DNA from: CAZNPL01 sp964574815
Lineage (GTDB): Bacteria > Planctomycetota > Phycisphaerae > UBA1845
Direction of reading: 5' to 3'
Assembly (NCBI GenBank): GCA_964574815.1
Contig: CAZNPL010000017.1
Location: 1-64,000 of the forward strand
DNA: 64,000 bases
Below the pieces are notes generated by a model. That model saw nothing but the letters and a program-made list of their open reading frames with translations. It was not told the origin of the DNA and made no database searches. This document shows, one piece after another, positions 54,306 to 63,435 of this stretch. Numbering within the stretch: position 1 is the stretch's first letter; the number at the start of each line of letters is the position of its first letter. The translations under genes and the position numbers were made by a program.

Positions 54306-54327
54306 CTCTTTTGGTTGTCCAAAAGAG
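54306..54327. other. Perfect hairpin between the lipoprotein and dUTPase genes
   Basis: A 9-bp inverted repeat, CTCTTTTGG-4-CCAAAAGAG, lies in a 271-base gap. No T-run follows on either strand, so it is a weak terminator candidate for the lipoprotein gene or a processing site. The rest of the gap holds nothing recognised. Confidence 0.5.
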
Positions 54328-54488
54328 GAGGCGTCCGGACGCCTGAGGCGCGCCCGCCGCCGGCGCTGGAGGCTCTTGTGGCCTCGTCCGGTGGCGTTGG
54401 GCGCCTGCATTGCCGGCATTCTACCTGCGGACGGCGCGTACGACTACGGCGTGACCAGCGGTGAGAACGAGCGCGTGGAATCGACGTG

Positions 54489-55916
54489 TTACTTGCCGGC
54501 CGTGCGCCGCGGCCCTTGAATTGTGAATTCGTGAATCGCCTGCGTGCGTTTGTCGGCCAGCAGGTCCTCGACCGTCACTTTCAGCACGTAATCTCCGCCC
54601 TCCAGGCTCGGTGGGAGGGTGATGCGCTGGGCGACGAAGAAGTCCTCCCGGTGGCTCCGGGAGACGTCCTCGATGTTCGGCTCCTCATGCTCCCACAGCA
54701 ACGCACCGTCTAGGGACATCACTTCGAAGCGGTCGCGAATCACCGAGCGGTAACGGCCGTCTTCGGTTTCCTGAGAGGCGAAATTCTCGATCTCGAAGTA
54801 GACGATCGCCTGGTTGTGAACGCCTTCTCGCAGCGCGCCTTCTGGCAACTGTTCATACACACCGAAGGCATTCACACGCGAACAGAGCGCCACCGTCGGG
54901 ACGCGCAACTCGGCCCGAGGCTTCAGCGCCCGGCGAAGGGCTTCGGTCGCAGTGAGTGCCTCCTCGACGCCCGTCACGGGTTCCTCGAGAGCCTCGCGAG
55001 CGGCCGACATGGTGGCCAGCGCATGATGGAACAGCGCAGCGTCCTGCTCGGACATGTCGGCCGGCGCCTCGAGTTCCGCGGCATCCCAGCCGGTGCTCAG
55101 CCTGAGGAGCGCAAGATGCCACAGGGCATCCAGGTCGCCGGGCAAATCCTCCACTCGCCGCTCGGCCCTTTCAACGGCCAGCTTTAGCGCGTCGATCTCG
55201 GGGGTGACCTGTTCGGTGGCGATCGGTCTGTTGGCCACCTGTGCTTCCGATTTCCGGCTGATCTCGACCTGCGCAGTCGTTTCCGGGCTGGCGGGTTCGA
55301 AAGAGCTTCTTTGCCGAATCGCCACCGACACCACGCGAGGCGGCTGCACTAGATCCTGCGCAGGCGGCTGGATCGTCGCTGGCGCCATCGCTGTACGTCT
55401 CGGCGGCGTGGCTTCCCGCGGAGGAGATGAATGCTCGGATTCGCGGCTCTGTTGACTGAGCTTCCTGGTGCTGTGGAAGGAGCCGTCAAACTCGGGCCGG
55501 TTCCCGGTCGTCAATGGCCCGTCGGCAGGGGGGTTGTCAAAGTCGCGTGGCGACGTTGGTTCAACCGCCGCTTCGCTTTCTCTCATGTTCTCGAGCCGGT
55601 TGATGAACGCCAGGACCTGATCACGCGCTTCGTTCGCTCGGCGCGGAGAGGATTCGGCGGGGGCGCTGTCGTCAGACCATGGGCTTCTCTCTGCCGTGGG
55701 CTCGTTGAACGGCTGCTGTCGCGCAACTCGCTCCCGGTCGTGCTGGGGCTGCCACAGCGGCTCCTGTTGCTGCATATGCGGAGCGCAGCCGGGCGGGAGC
55801 AGGGTCACCGTGATGACGGTCAGCGGAATCAGGCCGGCGATACACCGGCGTGAGAGGTCGCGTTGAATCGGCTTGCTTCTTCTGGCGTCCATGCCGAATG
55901 TTGAACTCCGTTTCAT
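54489..55916 (-). CDS. Hypothetical lipoprotein with disordered middle and C-terminal beta domain
   Basis: The 475-residue protein has a lipoprotein signal (T-L-L-P-P-G-C, Cys44), a long Pro/Ser/Arg/Gln-rich low-complexity region (about 45-235), a helical part (about 240-345) and a C-terminal beta-sandwich-like domain (about 355-470; V-Y-F-E-I-E-N-F, D-Y-V-L-K-V-T-V-E-D). No known family is recognised. The ATG at 55916 overlaps the holA stop as ATGA. The beta domain resembles ligand- or glycan-binding sandwiches of planctomycete envelope proteins. Confidence 0.65.
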   Translation of the reverse strand: MKRSSTFGMDARRSKPIQRDLSRRCIAGLIPLTVITVTLLPPGCAPHMQQQEPLWQPQHDRERVARQQPFNEPTAERSPWSDDSAPAESSPRRANEARDQVLAFINRLENMRESEAAVEPTSPRDFDNPPADGPLTTGNRPEFDGSFHSTRKLSQQSRESEHSSPPREATPPRRTAMAPATIQPPAQDLVQPPRVVSVAIRQRSSFEPASPETTAQVEISRKSEAQVANRPIATEQVTPEIDALKLAVERAERRVEDLPGDLDALWHLALLRLSTGWDAAELEAPADMSEQDAALFHHALATMSAAREALEEPVTGVEEALTATEALRRALKPRAELRVPTVALCSRVNAFGVYEQLPEGALREGVHNQAIVYFEIENFASQETEDGRYRSVIRDRFEVMSLDGALLWEHEEPNIEDVSRSHREDFFVAQRITLPPSLEGGDYVLKVTVEDLLADKRTQAIHEFTIQGPRRTAGK

Positions 55917-56890
55917 CCCGCGGCCTTGGCCGCGCAATGTTTGACAATGAACCGTTCAATCGTTCGTTCGACCGTGCCCAGCCCCGTTTTGGACTCGAGG
56001 TCCGCATTGAGCAGATCTCCGAGACGATCCTCGAGTTGCCGGAGGTCTGCGTGCTCCATCCGCCGCCGGAACACGTTGACGTCGGTCCAGTTCTCGCGCG
56101 CCAGCGCCTCCAGACGCTCGCCCTTGTCCAACCGCCGTCGCGCGTCGATCAGCCGTCTGAGTCCCCAGGCCAGTCCGCCGACGGCCCTGGCCGGCGCGGC
56201 CCGGTCCGTGGCCAGCACGCGTTGCCACTCCCGTAGGGCCGTCTCCGTATCGCCCGCGGCGATCGCGTCCATCACCGCGAAGACATTCTGTTCGCGATAG
56301 CGACCTACCACGGCGCCCACGTCGGCCGTGGTGATTTCCGGCCGGTCGGCTGCATAGAGCGAGAGTTTTACCAATTCGGCATCCAGCGCTTCCTGAGAGG
56401 TACCCACGTGCTCGCACAACTCGGCCGCTGCATGGCGGCCCATTTGTTTGCCGTGCACCTCACGCGCCGTCGAGATCAGCCATGGTATCACGCCGGCGCC
56501 TTGAAGCGGCTTGCATTCGATCAACTCGCCGACCTGCTTGACGGCCTTGTAGAGTCGCGTGCGGGCATCGAAAGTGCTGCAGACGAGCACAAGGCAACCG
56601 GAATCGGCCGGCGCGCCGACGTAACGCTCGAGTGCGGCGCGGTGCTTGCTGATGAAGTCGTCGGCTTCATTAACGACAACAACCCGCCGGTCGCCGAGCA
56701 TGGAGAACGTTCGAACGTCGTCGAGCACGTCCGCCAGCTCCGCGTTGTCCCCGTCCACCCGGTTCAGGTTCAGCGCCGGGTCTCCGCCCGCAAGCTCACG
56801 CTCAACGACGTCTTCGACTGCTTTGCGGCGAGCATACGCGTTCTTGCCGTAGACCACGCAGACTGGTTTCAGGTTGGCTCGAGCGCTCAT
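55913..56890 (-). CDS. holA: DNA polymerase III delta subunit
   Basis: The 325-residue clamp-loader subunit opens the sliding clamp. It starts with V-C-V-V-Y-G-K-N-A and has M-L-G-D-R-R-V-V-V-V, E-R-Y-V-G-A-P, and a helical C-terminal region with R-E-Q-N-V-F-A-V-M-D-A-I and L-A-W-G-L-R-R-L, all typical of HolA. It lies between a TPR protein gene and a lipoprotein gene, each overlapping by four bases, so the three are translationally coupled. Confidence 0.9.
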   Translation of the reverse strand: MSARANLKPVCVVYGKNAYARRKAVEDVVERELAGGDPALNLNRVDGDNAELADVLDDVRTFSMLGDRRVVVVNEADDFISKHRAALERYVGAPADSGCLVLVCSTFDARTRLYKAVKQVGELIECKPLQGAGVIPWLISTAREVHGKQMGRHAAAELCEHVGTSQEALDAELVKLSLYAADRPEITTADVGAVVGRYREQNVFAVMDAIAAGDTETALREWQRVLATDRAAPARAVGGLAWGLRRLIDARRRLDKGERLEALARENWTDVNVFRRRMEHADLRQLEDRLGDLLNADLESKTGLGTVERTIERFIVKHCAAKAAG

Positions 56891-58173
56891 TGAACGGTAT
56901 CAACCTGGGCGAACTCCGCGGCCAGCCGCTCGAGTTCGGCCAACCGCAGCCGAGCTTTGCCGATGACCTCGGTCGCCGTCGGATCGAGTGTTGCCGCCTT
57001 GCGGTAATGCTCGCGGGCCAGGATCTCATCCCCCTGGTAGATCGCTACGTCTCCGAGATTCAGCCATGCCTCAACGTCCTTGGGATTCGAGCGGACGATG
57101 TGGCCAAGCTCACGAACTGCGTCGGAAAAGCGCCGCTGCCCGATGTACACGAGGGCAAGACCCTCGCGAGCGCTTCGCAAGTTGGGATCCTGGCGCAGCG
57201 CCAAGCGATAGGCCTCGATCGCCTCGGGAATTCTCCTTTGAGCGTAGAGGACCTTGCCGAGTTCGACAAGCGCCTCGGTCAAGTCGGAATCCAACGCCAG
57301 CGCATCCTGCAGTCGAGAGGACGCCAGTCGGTATTCGCCGCGCATCGCGTGCAGGACGCCTTTGCGGTAGAGGGTAACGGCACGCTCGGAACCGATTTCG
57401 GGAGGGACCGAGTGAGAGGCGCCGCGGTCTATGCGATCTTGCCAGCTTTGGGACCTGCGTTGTTGACTCCGGCGGGGCGGGGTCGTCTCGCGAGGTGGCG
57501 CAACTTCGCGCACGATTTCGATCGGGCCCGATGTGACCTGTGTGCGGTGCCCGGCTTCGTCTCGGACGGTGAGCCGAATCCGGATGCGTCCGTTTAGTGT
57601 GGGCGGGACGTGCCATGTGTAGGTGCCGGTGTTTGGAAGCGCATCCGCGATGGTGCTCCAGGCGCCCTTCGGTATCATGCGGTACTCGATCAGAATCGGT
57701 CGTGGCGGCAACGCGGTATCGCGTGCGGACCAACGGATCGGGACAACCGTAAGTGGCTCAGGGGCCCGGACGCGGGGTTCCGTTTCCTCGAGTTCTACGA
57801 CCGGTGACGAATAATCCACAAGTGCCCAATGGTGCGGTTCCGTCGTTGGTCCGGGCTCGGGGCCGGAGGAACCGGCCGCGTTGGTTGCAACGACATAAAA
57901 CCCGTACAGACCTTCCTCGCCGGCCGTAAACACGATCCGGTCCTCGGCCCGCGACGCGGTGTCGTAATCCTGCCATGTGTGTCCGCCGTCGGTGGTGTAC
58001 CACAGTTGCAGGGTGTCGATCGCCGATCCACCGTCGTCGAGGGTTGGAGCCAACTCGAATCGCTGGACGGTGACTTTCTCGACCGATTCGACAGGGGGCG
58101 CATTCGCACCCGTTGCCGAAGCCGTCCATACCAAGGCTAACGCCATCGTGGTGAAGTTGGTCAGAGGGCGCAC
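56887..58173 (-). CDS. Exported TPR protein with Ig-like and Y-Y-like repeat domains
   Basis: The 428-residue protein starts at GTG 58173 (AGGAGGA about seven bases upstream) with a signal peptide ending near A-T-G-A. Its N-terminal half has Ig/fibronectin-like strands (L-W-Y-T-T-D-G-G-H-T-W, G-L-Y-G-F-Y-V-V-A-T-N-A-A-G). The C-terminal half (about 285-410) has three or four tetratricopeptide units: A-L-V-E-L-G-K-V-L-Y, A-I-E-A-Y-R-L-A-L, A-W-L-N-L-G-D. It is probably a periplasmic protein-interaction scaffold, first gene of the holA run. Confidence 0.75.
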   Translation of the reverse strand: MRPLTNFTTMALALVWTASATGANAPPVESVEKVTVQRFELAPTLDDGGSAIDTLQLWYTTDGGHTWQDYDTASRAEDRIVFTAGEEGLYGFYVVATNAAGSSGPEPGPTTEPHHWALVDYSSPVVELEETEPRVRAPEPLTVVPIRWSARDTALPPRPILIEYRMIPKGAWSTIADALPNTGTYTWHVPPTLNGRIRIRLTVRDEAGHRTQVTSGPIEIVREVAPPRETTPPRRSQQRRSQSWQDRIDRGASHSVPPEIGSERAVTLYRKGVLHAMRGEYRLASSRLQDALALDSDLTEALVELGKVLYAQRRIPEAIEAYRLALRQDPNLRSAREGLALVYIGQRRFSDAVRELGHIVRSNPKDVEAWLNLGDVAIYQGDEILAREHYRKAATLDPTATEVIGKARLRLAELERLAAEFAQVDTVQ

Positions 58174-58592
58174 GGCGTTCTTCCTCCTCGACTGGTCGGG
58201 CAATTTGGGATAACTAGAGGATATCGGACCTCGAACTGGCTTTTCTCTAGTCTTTCCGCGGTGGGCCGGGCGTAGTGATTGCCTGAGCCGGGTGCGCGAC
58301 ACAGCTTGCCGGCCGCCAAAATCTAATAAATCAAGTCCTAATGTAATTGATGAGCTGGCGCGCACGGTGCTCGCCGTGAGCCGGAGGTATCTCGCATCGC
58401 AAGGTCCAAACACTCTTGCGGGACGTTCTTGGAGGCGAGATATGGGAGGAAACATTGCCTGCGTGACTGGGAATCACCTTCTATCCGGAAAGAATGACTT
58501 TACGGCTACTGGCAAGTGCTGATAGACTTCAGCCCGCGAGTTTGGCGTGGTGTCCCCAACGTGATAATCCCAGGAAGATAAGGATTTCCGAA
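58174..58592. other. Intergenic region between the TPR and histone-like genes
   Basis: These 419 bases separate divergent genes. An AT-rich island at about 58320-58350 stands out from the GC-rich surroundings and is a likely promoter zone for the histone-like gene, but spacing does not give a firm -35/-10 pair. CTAGAG (58214-58219) and CTCTAG (58245-58250) form a short inverted repeat. No gene is seen. Confidence 0.45.
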
Positions 58593-58781
58593 ATGATGGC
58601 GGCATACGAGCGATTGAAACAGCTTGTGGAGGCGTGTAGCGAGGATGTGGCGAAGGCTGCCGGCGGCAACAAGGCCGCTGGCACGCGTGTGCGCAAGGCG
58701 ATGCAGGAAATCAAGTCCGCCGCCCAGGACGTACGTAAGAAGGTGCTTGAAGAGCGGACGGAGAGCAGCAGCTCTTCGTAA
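58593..58781 (+). CDS. Histone H1-like protein (Hc1 family)
   Basis: The 62-residue protein matches the N-terminal part of Hc1-type bacterial histone-like proteins: R-L-K-Q-L-V-E-A at the start, then G-N-K-A-A-G-T-R-V-R-K-A-M-Q-E-I and A-Q-D-V-R-K-K-V. Hc1 condenses chlamydial DNA and relatives occur in planctomycetes. Unlike chlamydial Hc1 there is no long Lys-rich tail; it ends in five serines. AAGGA stands eight bases before the ATG at 58593 (a second ATG follows immediately). It could also act with other nucleoid proteins. Confidence 0.82.
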   Translation: MMAAYERLKQLVEACSEDVAKAAGGNKAAGTRVRKAMQEIKSAAQDVRKKVLEERTESSSSS

Positions 58782-58944
58782 CACTTGGTGAGGTGTGGCG
58801 CTGACGCTTGCCTCGGCGTGAGGGCACGGGGGCGCGAGGGGGTCCGGCGGCTGACAAGGTCGGCGGCGGCAGGCCGTCGCGCCCGTTCGCCATTGTCGGC
58901 GCTCGCAACGAGGCGTGGAGACCGAGTGCGAGTTTCGGGAACTC

Positions 58945-59427
58945 ATGGCCAGCGCGCTGATCTTTGATTTGGATCGACATGACCTGGACCATGTCGTCCA
59001 TGACCGGGCGTCGATTTACGGCCGTTTGCCACAGCGGCACGAGTTTGAGCAACTCGACGGGGTGGTGCATCTCGATCACGAAAGCGGTGAGGCCATTGCG
59101 TATCGGGACGTCCGTGACGATGAATGGTGGTGCCGCGGCCACATCCCGGGTTCTCCGGTGTTGCCGGGCGTCTTGATGCTCGAGTCCGCGGCTCAATTGG
59201 CGGCGTTCATGGAGCGATACTCCCGCCCGGAGTTTGAGGGTTTTGTCGGTTACGGAGGTGTGGACGGCTGCAAATTCCGGCAGACCGTCAGGCCGCCCTG
59301 CCGGATTTGGCTGCTGTGTCGCCGGAAGGACGCCCGTAGCCGTCGCATCATGTGCTACGTTCAGGGGGTGGTGGAGGGGGCGTTGGTCTTCGAGGCCACG
59401 GTCACCGGGCTTGTTGTGCCCGTATGA
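58945..59427 (+). CDS. FabZ/FabA-like hydroxyacyl-ACP dehydratase
   Basis: The 160-residue hot-dog protein has G-H-I-P-G-S-P-V-L-P-G-V-L-M-L-E-S-A-A-Q, carrying the FabZ catalytic His and Glu, and G-G-V-D-G-C-K-F-R in place of the usual V-x-x-A-K-F-R. It would dehydrate 3-hydroxyacyl-ACP in fatty-acid or lipid synthesis, or be a divergent paralogue. ATG 58945 (GGGA upstream) is preferred; GTG 58915 is possible. No other fatty-acid gene is in the window. Confidence 0.75.
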   Translation: MASALIFDLDRHDLDHVVHDRASIYGRLPQRHEFEQLDGVVHLDHESGEAIAYRDVRDDEWWCRGHIPGSPVLPGVLMLESAAQLAAFMERYSRPEFEGFVGYGGVDGCKFRQTVRPPCRIWLLCRRKDARSRRIMCYVQGVVEGALVFEATVTGLVVPV

Positions 59428-59586
59428 GCGTGGCCTGGGTTGCGGCGAGTTGAGGGACGCCGTACGGATCACGGCCACACGGGCGAATCGCTCCTGTTCC
59501 GATTGTGGATTCGCGGCCAGATAGTGCGCCCGCGATGCCTATTAAGTGGGGCCGACTTCCGCGCTCGCAACGAGCAAGAGGTTAGG

Positions 59587-60354
59587 ATGCACTTTCTTCT
59601 GACGAACGACGATGGTTACGAGGCCCCGGGCATGCTGGCGTTGTATCGGGCGATCCCTCAGGAACATCGGATTTCGGTGGTGGCGCCGGCGAGCGAACGG
59701 TCGAGCTGCGGGCATGCGGCGAGCCTGTCCGGCGCGATCCGCGTGAACCGCGTGAATCACGACATGATGGGGGAGGTCTTCGCGGTGGATGGCACGCCTG
59801 TCGATTGCGTGCGTCTCGCGTTCAGCGAACTGGTTGACAAGCCGGTGGACTGGGTGATTTCGGGGATCAATCGCGGGGCTAACGTGAGTATCGTGGACGT
59901 GCACACGTCGGGAACGGTGGCGGGCGCTCGGGAGGCGGCGATGTGTGGCGTCGGCGGTATCGCTGTCTCTCAAATGTATCTCAAGGGACGACCCATAGAC
60001 TGGGAGCGAGCGTCACAGATCTTCAGGGCTCTTCTTCCGCAACTTGTTGAGGCTTCGAGCGAGGTCGGCAGGCTGTGGAATGTCAACTTCCCGGCTCTGC
60101 CGCCGGGTGAACAACCGCAGGGCATCTGCGTGGTTCCGCTCGCGCGCGACCATATTCCGCTGGCGTACGAGCAATCGCCTGGCGAAGGAGAGGGCCGATC
60201 CGTGTTCGAGTACAGAGGCTATTTCGAGACGCGTACCATGAGCGAAGGCACCGATCTCGCTTCCGTGTTTGAAGGGCAAGTGGTCGTTACGCCGCTGTGC
60301 CTTGATGCAACCGACCGGTCGCTGCCGCACGAGGGCCACGAATTTCGCTTGTGA
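59587..60354 (+). CDS. surE: 5'-nucleotidase SurE
   Basis: The 255-residue phosphatase has the metal site T-N-D-D-G-Y-E-A-P-G at its N-terminus, the S-G-A-I-R loop, G-T-P-V-D-C-V and S-G-I-N-R-G-A-N with the Asn ligand, all SurE signatures. It removes phosphate from nucleoside 5'- or 3'-monophosphates. AGAGG is just upstream of the ATG at 59587; an earlier open stretch is non-coding. It lies 159 bases after the FabZ-like gene. Confidence 0.93.
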   Translation: MHFLLTNDDGYEAPGMLALYRAIPQEHRISVVAPASERSSCGHAASLSGAIRVNRVNHDMMGEVFAVDGTPVDCVRLAFSELVDKPVDWVISGINRGANVSIVDVHTSGTVAGAREAAMCGVGGIAVSQMYLKGRPIDWERASQIFRALLPQLVEASSEVGRLWNVNFPALPPGEQPQGICVVPLARDHIPLAYEQSPGEGEGRSVFEYRGYFETRTMSEGTDLASVFEGQVVVTPLCLDATDRSLPHEGHEFRL

Positions 60355-60556
60355 GCCGCCGCGAGGATTCAACATGGCGGCGCACAGTTACCCGGCGCAG
60401 GGCGGGGGCGCCGCGGGCCGGTGGGCACGGCACGCCGGCGAGGTTTGGAACGACGGCGCCGCGCGGCGGGGGTGGTACCGCGTGAACTCCCGACACCCCG
60501 GTCTCTTATTTCATTCGGGGCGATGGGTGTGCATTACGCTTTTCGTGGGGAGCGCT

Positions 60557-60584
60557 TGGCAAGGGCGCGACGTTTTATGGTATG
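60557..60584 (+). promoter_or_regulatory. Possible promoter of the methyltransferase gene
   Basis: TTGGCA is followed after 19 bases by TATGAT, about 30 bases before the ATG. The spacing is longer than ideal, so this is a weak call. The rest of the 258-base gap after surE shows nothing. Confidence 0.35.
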
Positions 60585-60612
60585 ATCATGCCCGGGTTTT
60601 GAAGAGGGTGCA

Positions 60613-61584
60613 ATGATGTCGGATCGGGCCGAGACGATTCAAGCAGCCGTGGTTGGGATGTACACGGATCATCCCTCGCCGAGCCGCAGAGACAAACTGG
60701 CATTCGCTTCGCGGCGGATGCGTCTTCGCCTTCGCTGCTGCGGCGTTCGCGAGGAGCACTACGTCGGCAAACAGGTGCTCGACGCCGGCTGCGGGACGGG
60801 CGAATACTCGTCGTGGTTTGCGTCACAAGGCGCTCACGTGACGGGAATTGACCTGTCGGACGGGTCCCTGGCGGAAGCCCGGCGTTACGCGGAGCTTGAA
60901 GGACTGGGGAACCTCCGGTTCGAAAAACGTTCGGTTCTGACGACGGAGTTTCCCGACGAGCAATTCGACTTTGTGTACTGCACCGGTGTTCTGCATCATA
61001 CGCCGGACCCATGCGGCGGCTTTACCGAGCTTTGCCGCGTGCTCAAGCCCGGCGGGCGTATCCTGGTGAGCCTTTATAATTCTTACGGGTTCTTTCCGCG
61101 CGAGATGCGGCGGCGTGTGGCCAGACTGTTCGGCGGTCCGGATCTGAGTCGGCGAGTGACCTGGGGGCGCAGGCTGTTTCCCTTGACGACCAGGCGATTG
61201 CTCAAGGGCGACCGCAATGACGAGCAATCCGCCCTGTATGATTACTTCGCCATTCCCCACGAGTCCCTGCACAGCCTGGGCGGAATGCTGCGCTGGTTCG
61301 ACCGGGCAGGTCTGACCTACAGCGGAACGTTCGCCCCGGCGCGGTTGAGAGACTACCTCCCGCTGTTGGCGGATCGTGACTACAAGTCGATCGAGCAAAA
61401 CTACCGCAGCCGCCTGGCACCGCTGATCGGTCGATTCGGTGGCGGGCGGGAGATCAGCGGTCAACGTCCCGGCCCGATGTCGCGCGCCATGGTGCAGACC
61501 CTTTGGCTGCTCACCGGCGTCGGCATGGTCTCGATGTGCGGGATCAAGCCACGAGAGGCGTCGTCGCGAGCTTCTGTTAGCTAG
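60613..61584 (+). CDS. SAM-dependent class I methyltransferase
   Basis: The 323-residue protein has motif I V-L-D-A-G-C-G-T-G-E-Y-S, G-I-D-L-S-D-G-S for the acidic loop, the Y-C-T-G-V-L-H-H-T-P-D-P motif and L-K-P-G-G-R-I-L-V-S. This is the UbiE/Methyltransf_11 type. The H-H-T-P pattern is often seen in enzymes acting on lipid, sugar or small-molecule substrates. The C-terminal 150 residues are poorly conserved and could set specificity. GAGGGTG precedes the ATG. The substrate is not known. Confidence 0.87.
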   Translation: MMSDRAETIQAAVVGMYTDHPSPSRRDKLAFASRRMRLRLRCCGVREEHYVGKQVLDAGCGTGEYSSWFASQGAHVTGIDLSDGSLAEARRYAELEGLGNLRFEKRSVLTTEFPDEQFDFVYCTGVLHHTPDPCGGFTELCRVLKPGGRILVSLYNSYGFFPREMRRRVARLFGGPDLSRRVTWGRRLFPLTTRRLLKGDRNDEQSALYDYFAIPHESLHSLGGMLRWFDRAGLTYSGTFAPARLRDYLPLLADRDYKSIEQNYRSRLAPLIGRFGGGREISGQRPGPMSRAMVQTLWLLTGVGMVSMCGIKPREASSRASVS

Positions 61585-61841
61585 ACCCGGCCGGCCAGCA
61601 TGGTGGAAAGGTCCCCGTCGTCCGAGGAGGGCCTGATATGCTGGGAGCCGGGCCCTATAAGCAGAATCTGATTGCCGCCCCTTTGCCAGGCTCTCGTCTT
61701 GCCCTGGCCCGTATCGGGTACCTAGAATTGTCCGAACGTGGGGCGGAAGGAAGCGCCGTCAGCACGCCTCATTACGGCCTCCCGGACGCAAATGTCTGGC
61801 GGGCGGCCTGCTTCAGTTCTACAGACCCATGGAGGCGAATA

Positions 61842-62462
61842 ATGCGCGTCAGGATTTCGGTCTGGTGCCTCATTGCCGCGGGCGGAGCGGCGGTGCCTGT
61901 CGTGGCGGGCACGCAGCAGACAACCGAGGCACAACCTCAAGCCGCTGCCGTGACCGGCGCGGGCGACTGCTGTGTCCCGTTTAACGGCTCTCCAGGCTGC
62001 AACGACGCCGAATGCGAGGCGATCGTCTGTGCTTCCCCGGATAACGAGGTCTGCTGTACGGACACCTGGGACGCCATCTGCGCCGACAGCGCCGCGGACA
62101 TGTGCTCTCTCCTTTGTGAGGCGAGCACCAACGACTGCTGCGTCAGCCGTCGCTCTCCGGGATGCGGCAACGTCGCGTGTGAAGAGATCGTTTGCGGAGC
62201 CGATCCGTTCTGCTGCGGCTCGTTCTGGGACAGCACTTGCGTGGAGCAAGCAGTGGCCGAGTGCGGTGACCTGTGTGTTATCGAAGGGGATTGCGCGATC
62301 GACTTCGAACTCACCCTCGACGACTACGCCATTCTGTTCGAGTGCGTGACGGGACCGGGCGGCGGAACGCTCGAAGACAACTGCGCGTGCACGGACCTCG
62401 ACGGCGACTCGGACGTCGACGCCGTCGATTGGGGGCTACTGCAAACGTTGCTCGGGTCTTAA
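61842..62462 (+). CDS. Secreted Cys-rich protein with dockerin-like end
   Basis: The 206-residue protein has a signal peptide and two roughly 45-residue cysteine-rich repeats: C-C-V-P-F/R-x-S-P-G-C ... C-E-x-I-V-C ... C-C-x-x-x-W-D-x-x-C. They are followed by a dockerin-like tail (D-F-E-L-T-L-D-D-Y, D-L-D-G-D-S-D-V-D-A-V-D-W). GGAGG stands six bases before the ATG at 61842. The repeat type recurs in planctomycete extracellular proteins, and the tail may tether the protein to a surface scaffold. The 257 bases upstream contain nothing recognised. Confidence 0.7.
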   Translation: MRVRISVWCLIAAGGAAVPVVAGTQQTTEAQPQAAAVTGAGDCCVPFNGSPGCNDAECEAIVCASPDNEVCCTDTWDAICADSAADMCSLLCEASTNDCCVSRRSPGCGNVACEEIVCGADPFCCGSFWDSTCVEQAVAECGDLCVIEGDCAIDFELTLDDYAILFECVTGPGGGTLEDNCACTDLDGDSDVDAVDWGLLQTLLGS

Positions 62463-62576
62463 GGCATCTCGGAAGATTCTGCTGGTCACTTCCTCGTTCA
62501 CGTGCTTCTGCGCGGCTGTTTCAGGTCGTTGACGAGCCGGGGTGGCATGCGCGAGTGGCTTGGCCGCATATGCAAA

Positions 62577-62610
62577 CGGCCCGCCAAACAGGCGGGCCGA
62601 TCGTTTCTTG
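62577..62610. terminator. Bidirectional hairpin terminator
   Basis: A perfect 9-bp stem (62577-62585 with 62591-62599) with loop AAACA is followed on the plus strand by a T-rich run and, on the minus strand, by TTTGC. It lies between the convergent ends of the Cys-rich gene and the next minus-strand gene. Confidence 0.7.
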
Positions 62611-62631
62611 TTTCCGTTCGAGTAAGCTGCG

Positions 62632-63375
62632 CTACTCGCTCCGCGGTGGCACGCGATCCGGACTGCCGATCGGATCCGCCCCCTCGCTCGGAGGCGGCTC
62701 TTCGTCGTCGCCGCCATTGCCGCCGCCCGTAATGATGTTGCCACTGCTCATCGCGGCAGTGTCGCCACCGTTCTCCGGCGGGTCGACGATCCGAATGCGG
62801 TAGTTCGGTCCGGTTGTCCTGGTCGTATCGGGATCGAACCAGACGAGCAGCTCAACGACGGGCAGGCCGCTGAGGTGGCACGTCGGTCCTTCATCATCCG
62901 CTGCTGTCCCGTCACGCGGAATGTGAACCGCCTCTCCATTGAGCAGGGCCTCGAGCTCCGCCTCGGCGGTGAAGGGCAATTCAACGTTTGTTACCCAGCC
63001 GCTGCCGATCCTGGCGGCTCTCTTGTCGAGCTCAGGTGTGATACGCCGGCCGATCTCCACGATGTTGACGTGCACGGTCGCTCCGCCGGGCGACCGAATG
63101 GTTCTTGCAACTCGGGCCGGTAACGCGGGGTCCAAAGGCTCACTCCCGAGCAGTTCCGTTACTGCGACGTCTGATGCGGTGACGACGGAAACGAAAATTG
63201 CTTCGCCCGACGGTAACTCGATCACCGCGACAGAGGATGGATCGTCCGGCGTCAGAATCGGGACCGCCGGATCGATCGGAACGCGATCTGCTCCAAGTGC
63301 GATTCCGTTGAAGTTGAATGCGCAACAGACCATCGTAAATGTGAGAAGCTGCGTGCTTCTGACGTGAGCGAACAT
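62632..63375 (-). CDS. Hypothetical secreted protein
   Basis: The 247-residue protein starts at ATG 63375 with AAGGAG ten bases upstream and has a signal peptide (L-L-T-F-T-M-V-C-C-A-F, cleavage near A-L-G-A). The body is beta-rich and acidic, with V-P-I-D-P-A-V-P-I-L-T-P-D-D-P-S and a long Gly/Asp/Glu/Pro-rich C-terminal tail (G-G-G-N-G-G-D-D-E-E-P-P-P). No family is recognised. The tail looks disordered and could be a surface linker. Confidence 0.6.
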   Translation of the reverse strand: MFAHVRSTQLLTFTMVCCAFNFNGIALGADRVPIDPAVPILTPDDPSSVAVIELPSGEAIFVSVVTASDVAVTELLGSEPLDPALPARVARTIRSPGGATVHVNIVEIGRRITPELDKRAARIGSGWVTNVELPFTAEAELEALLNGEAVHIPRDGTAADDEGPTCHLSGLPVVELLVWFDPDTTRTTGPNYRIRIVDPPENGGDTAAMSSGNIITGGGNGGDDEEPPPSEGADPIGSPDRVPPRSE

Positions 63376-63435
63376 GATGACATTGCTCCTTGATATGTTC
63401 ACGCCGCCCGAAAACAGCGCGGCGCGGATTCGCCT

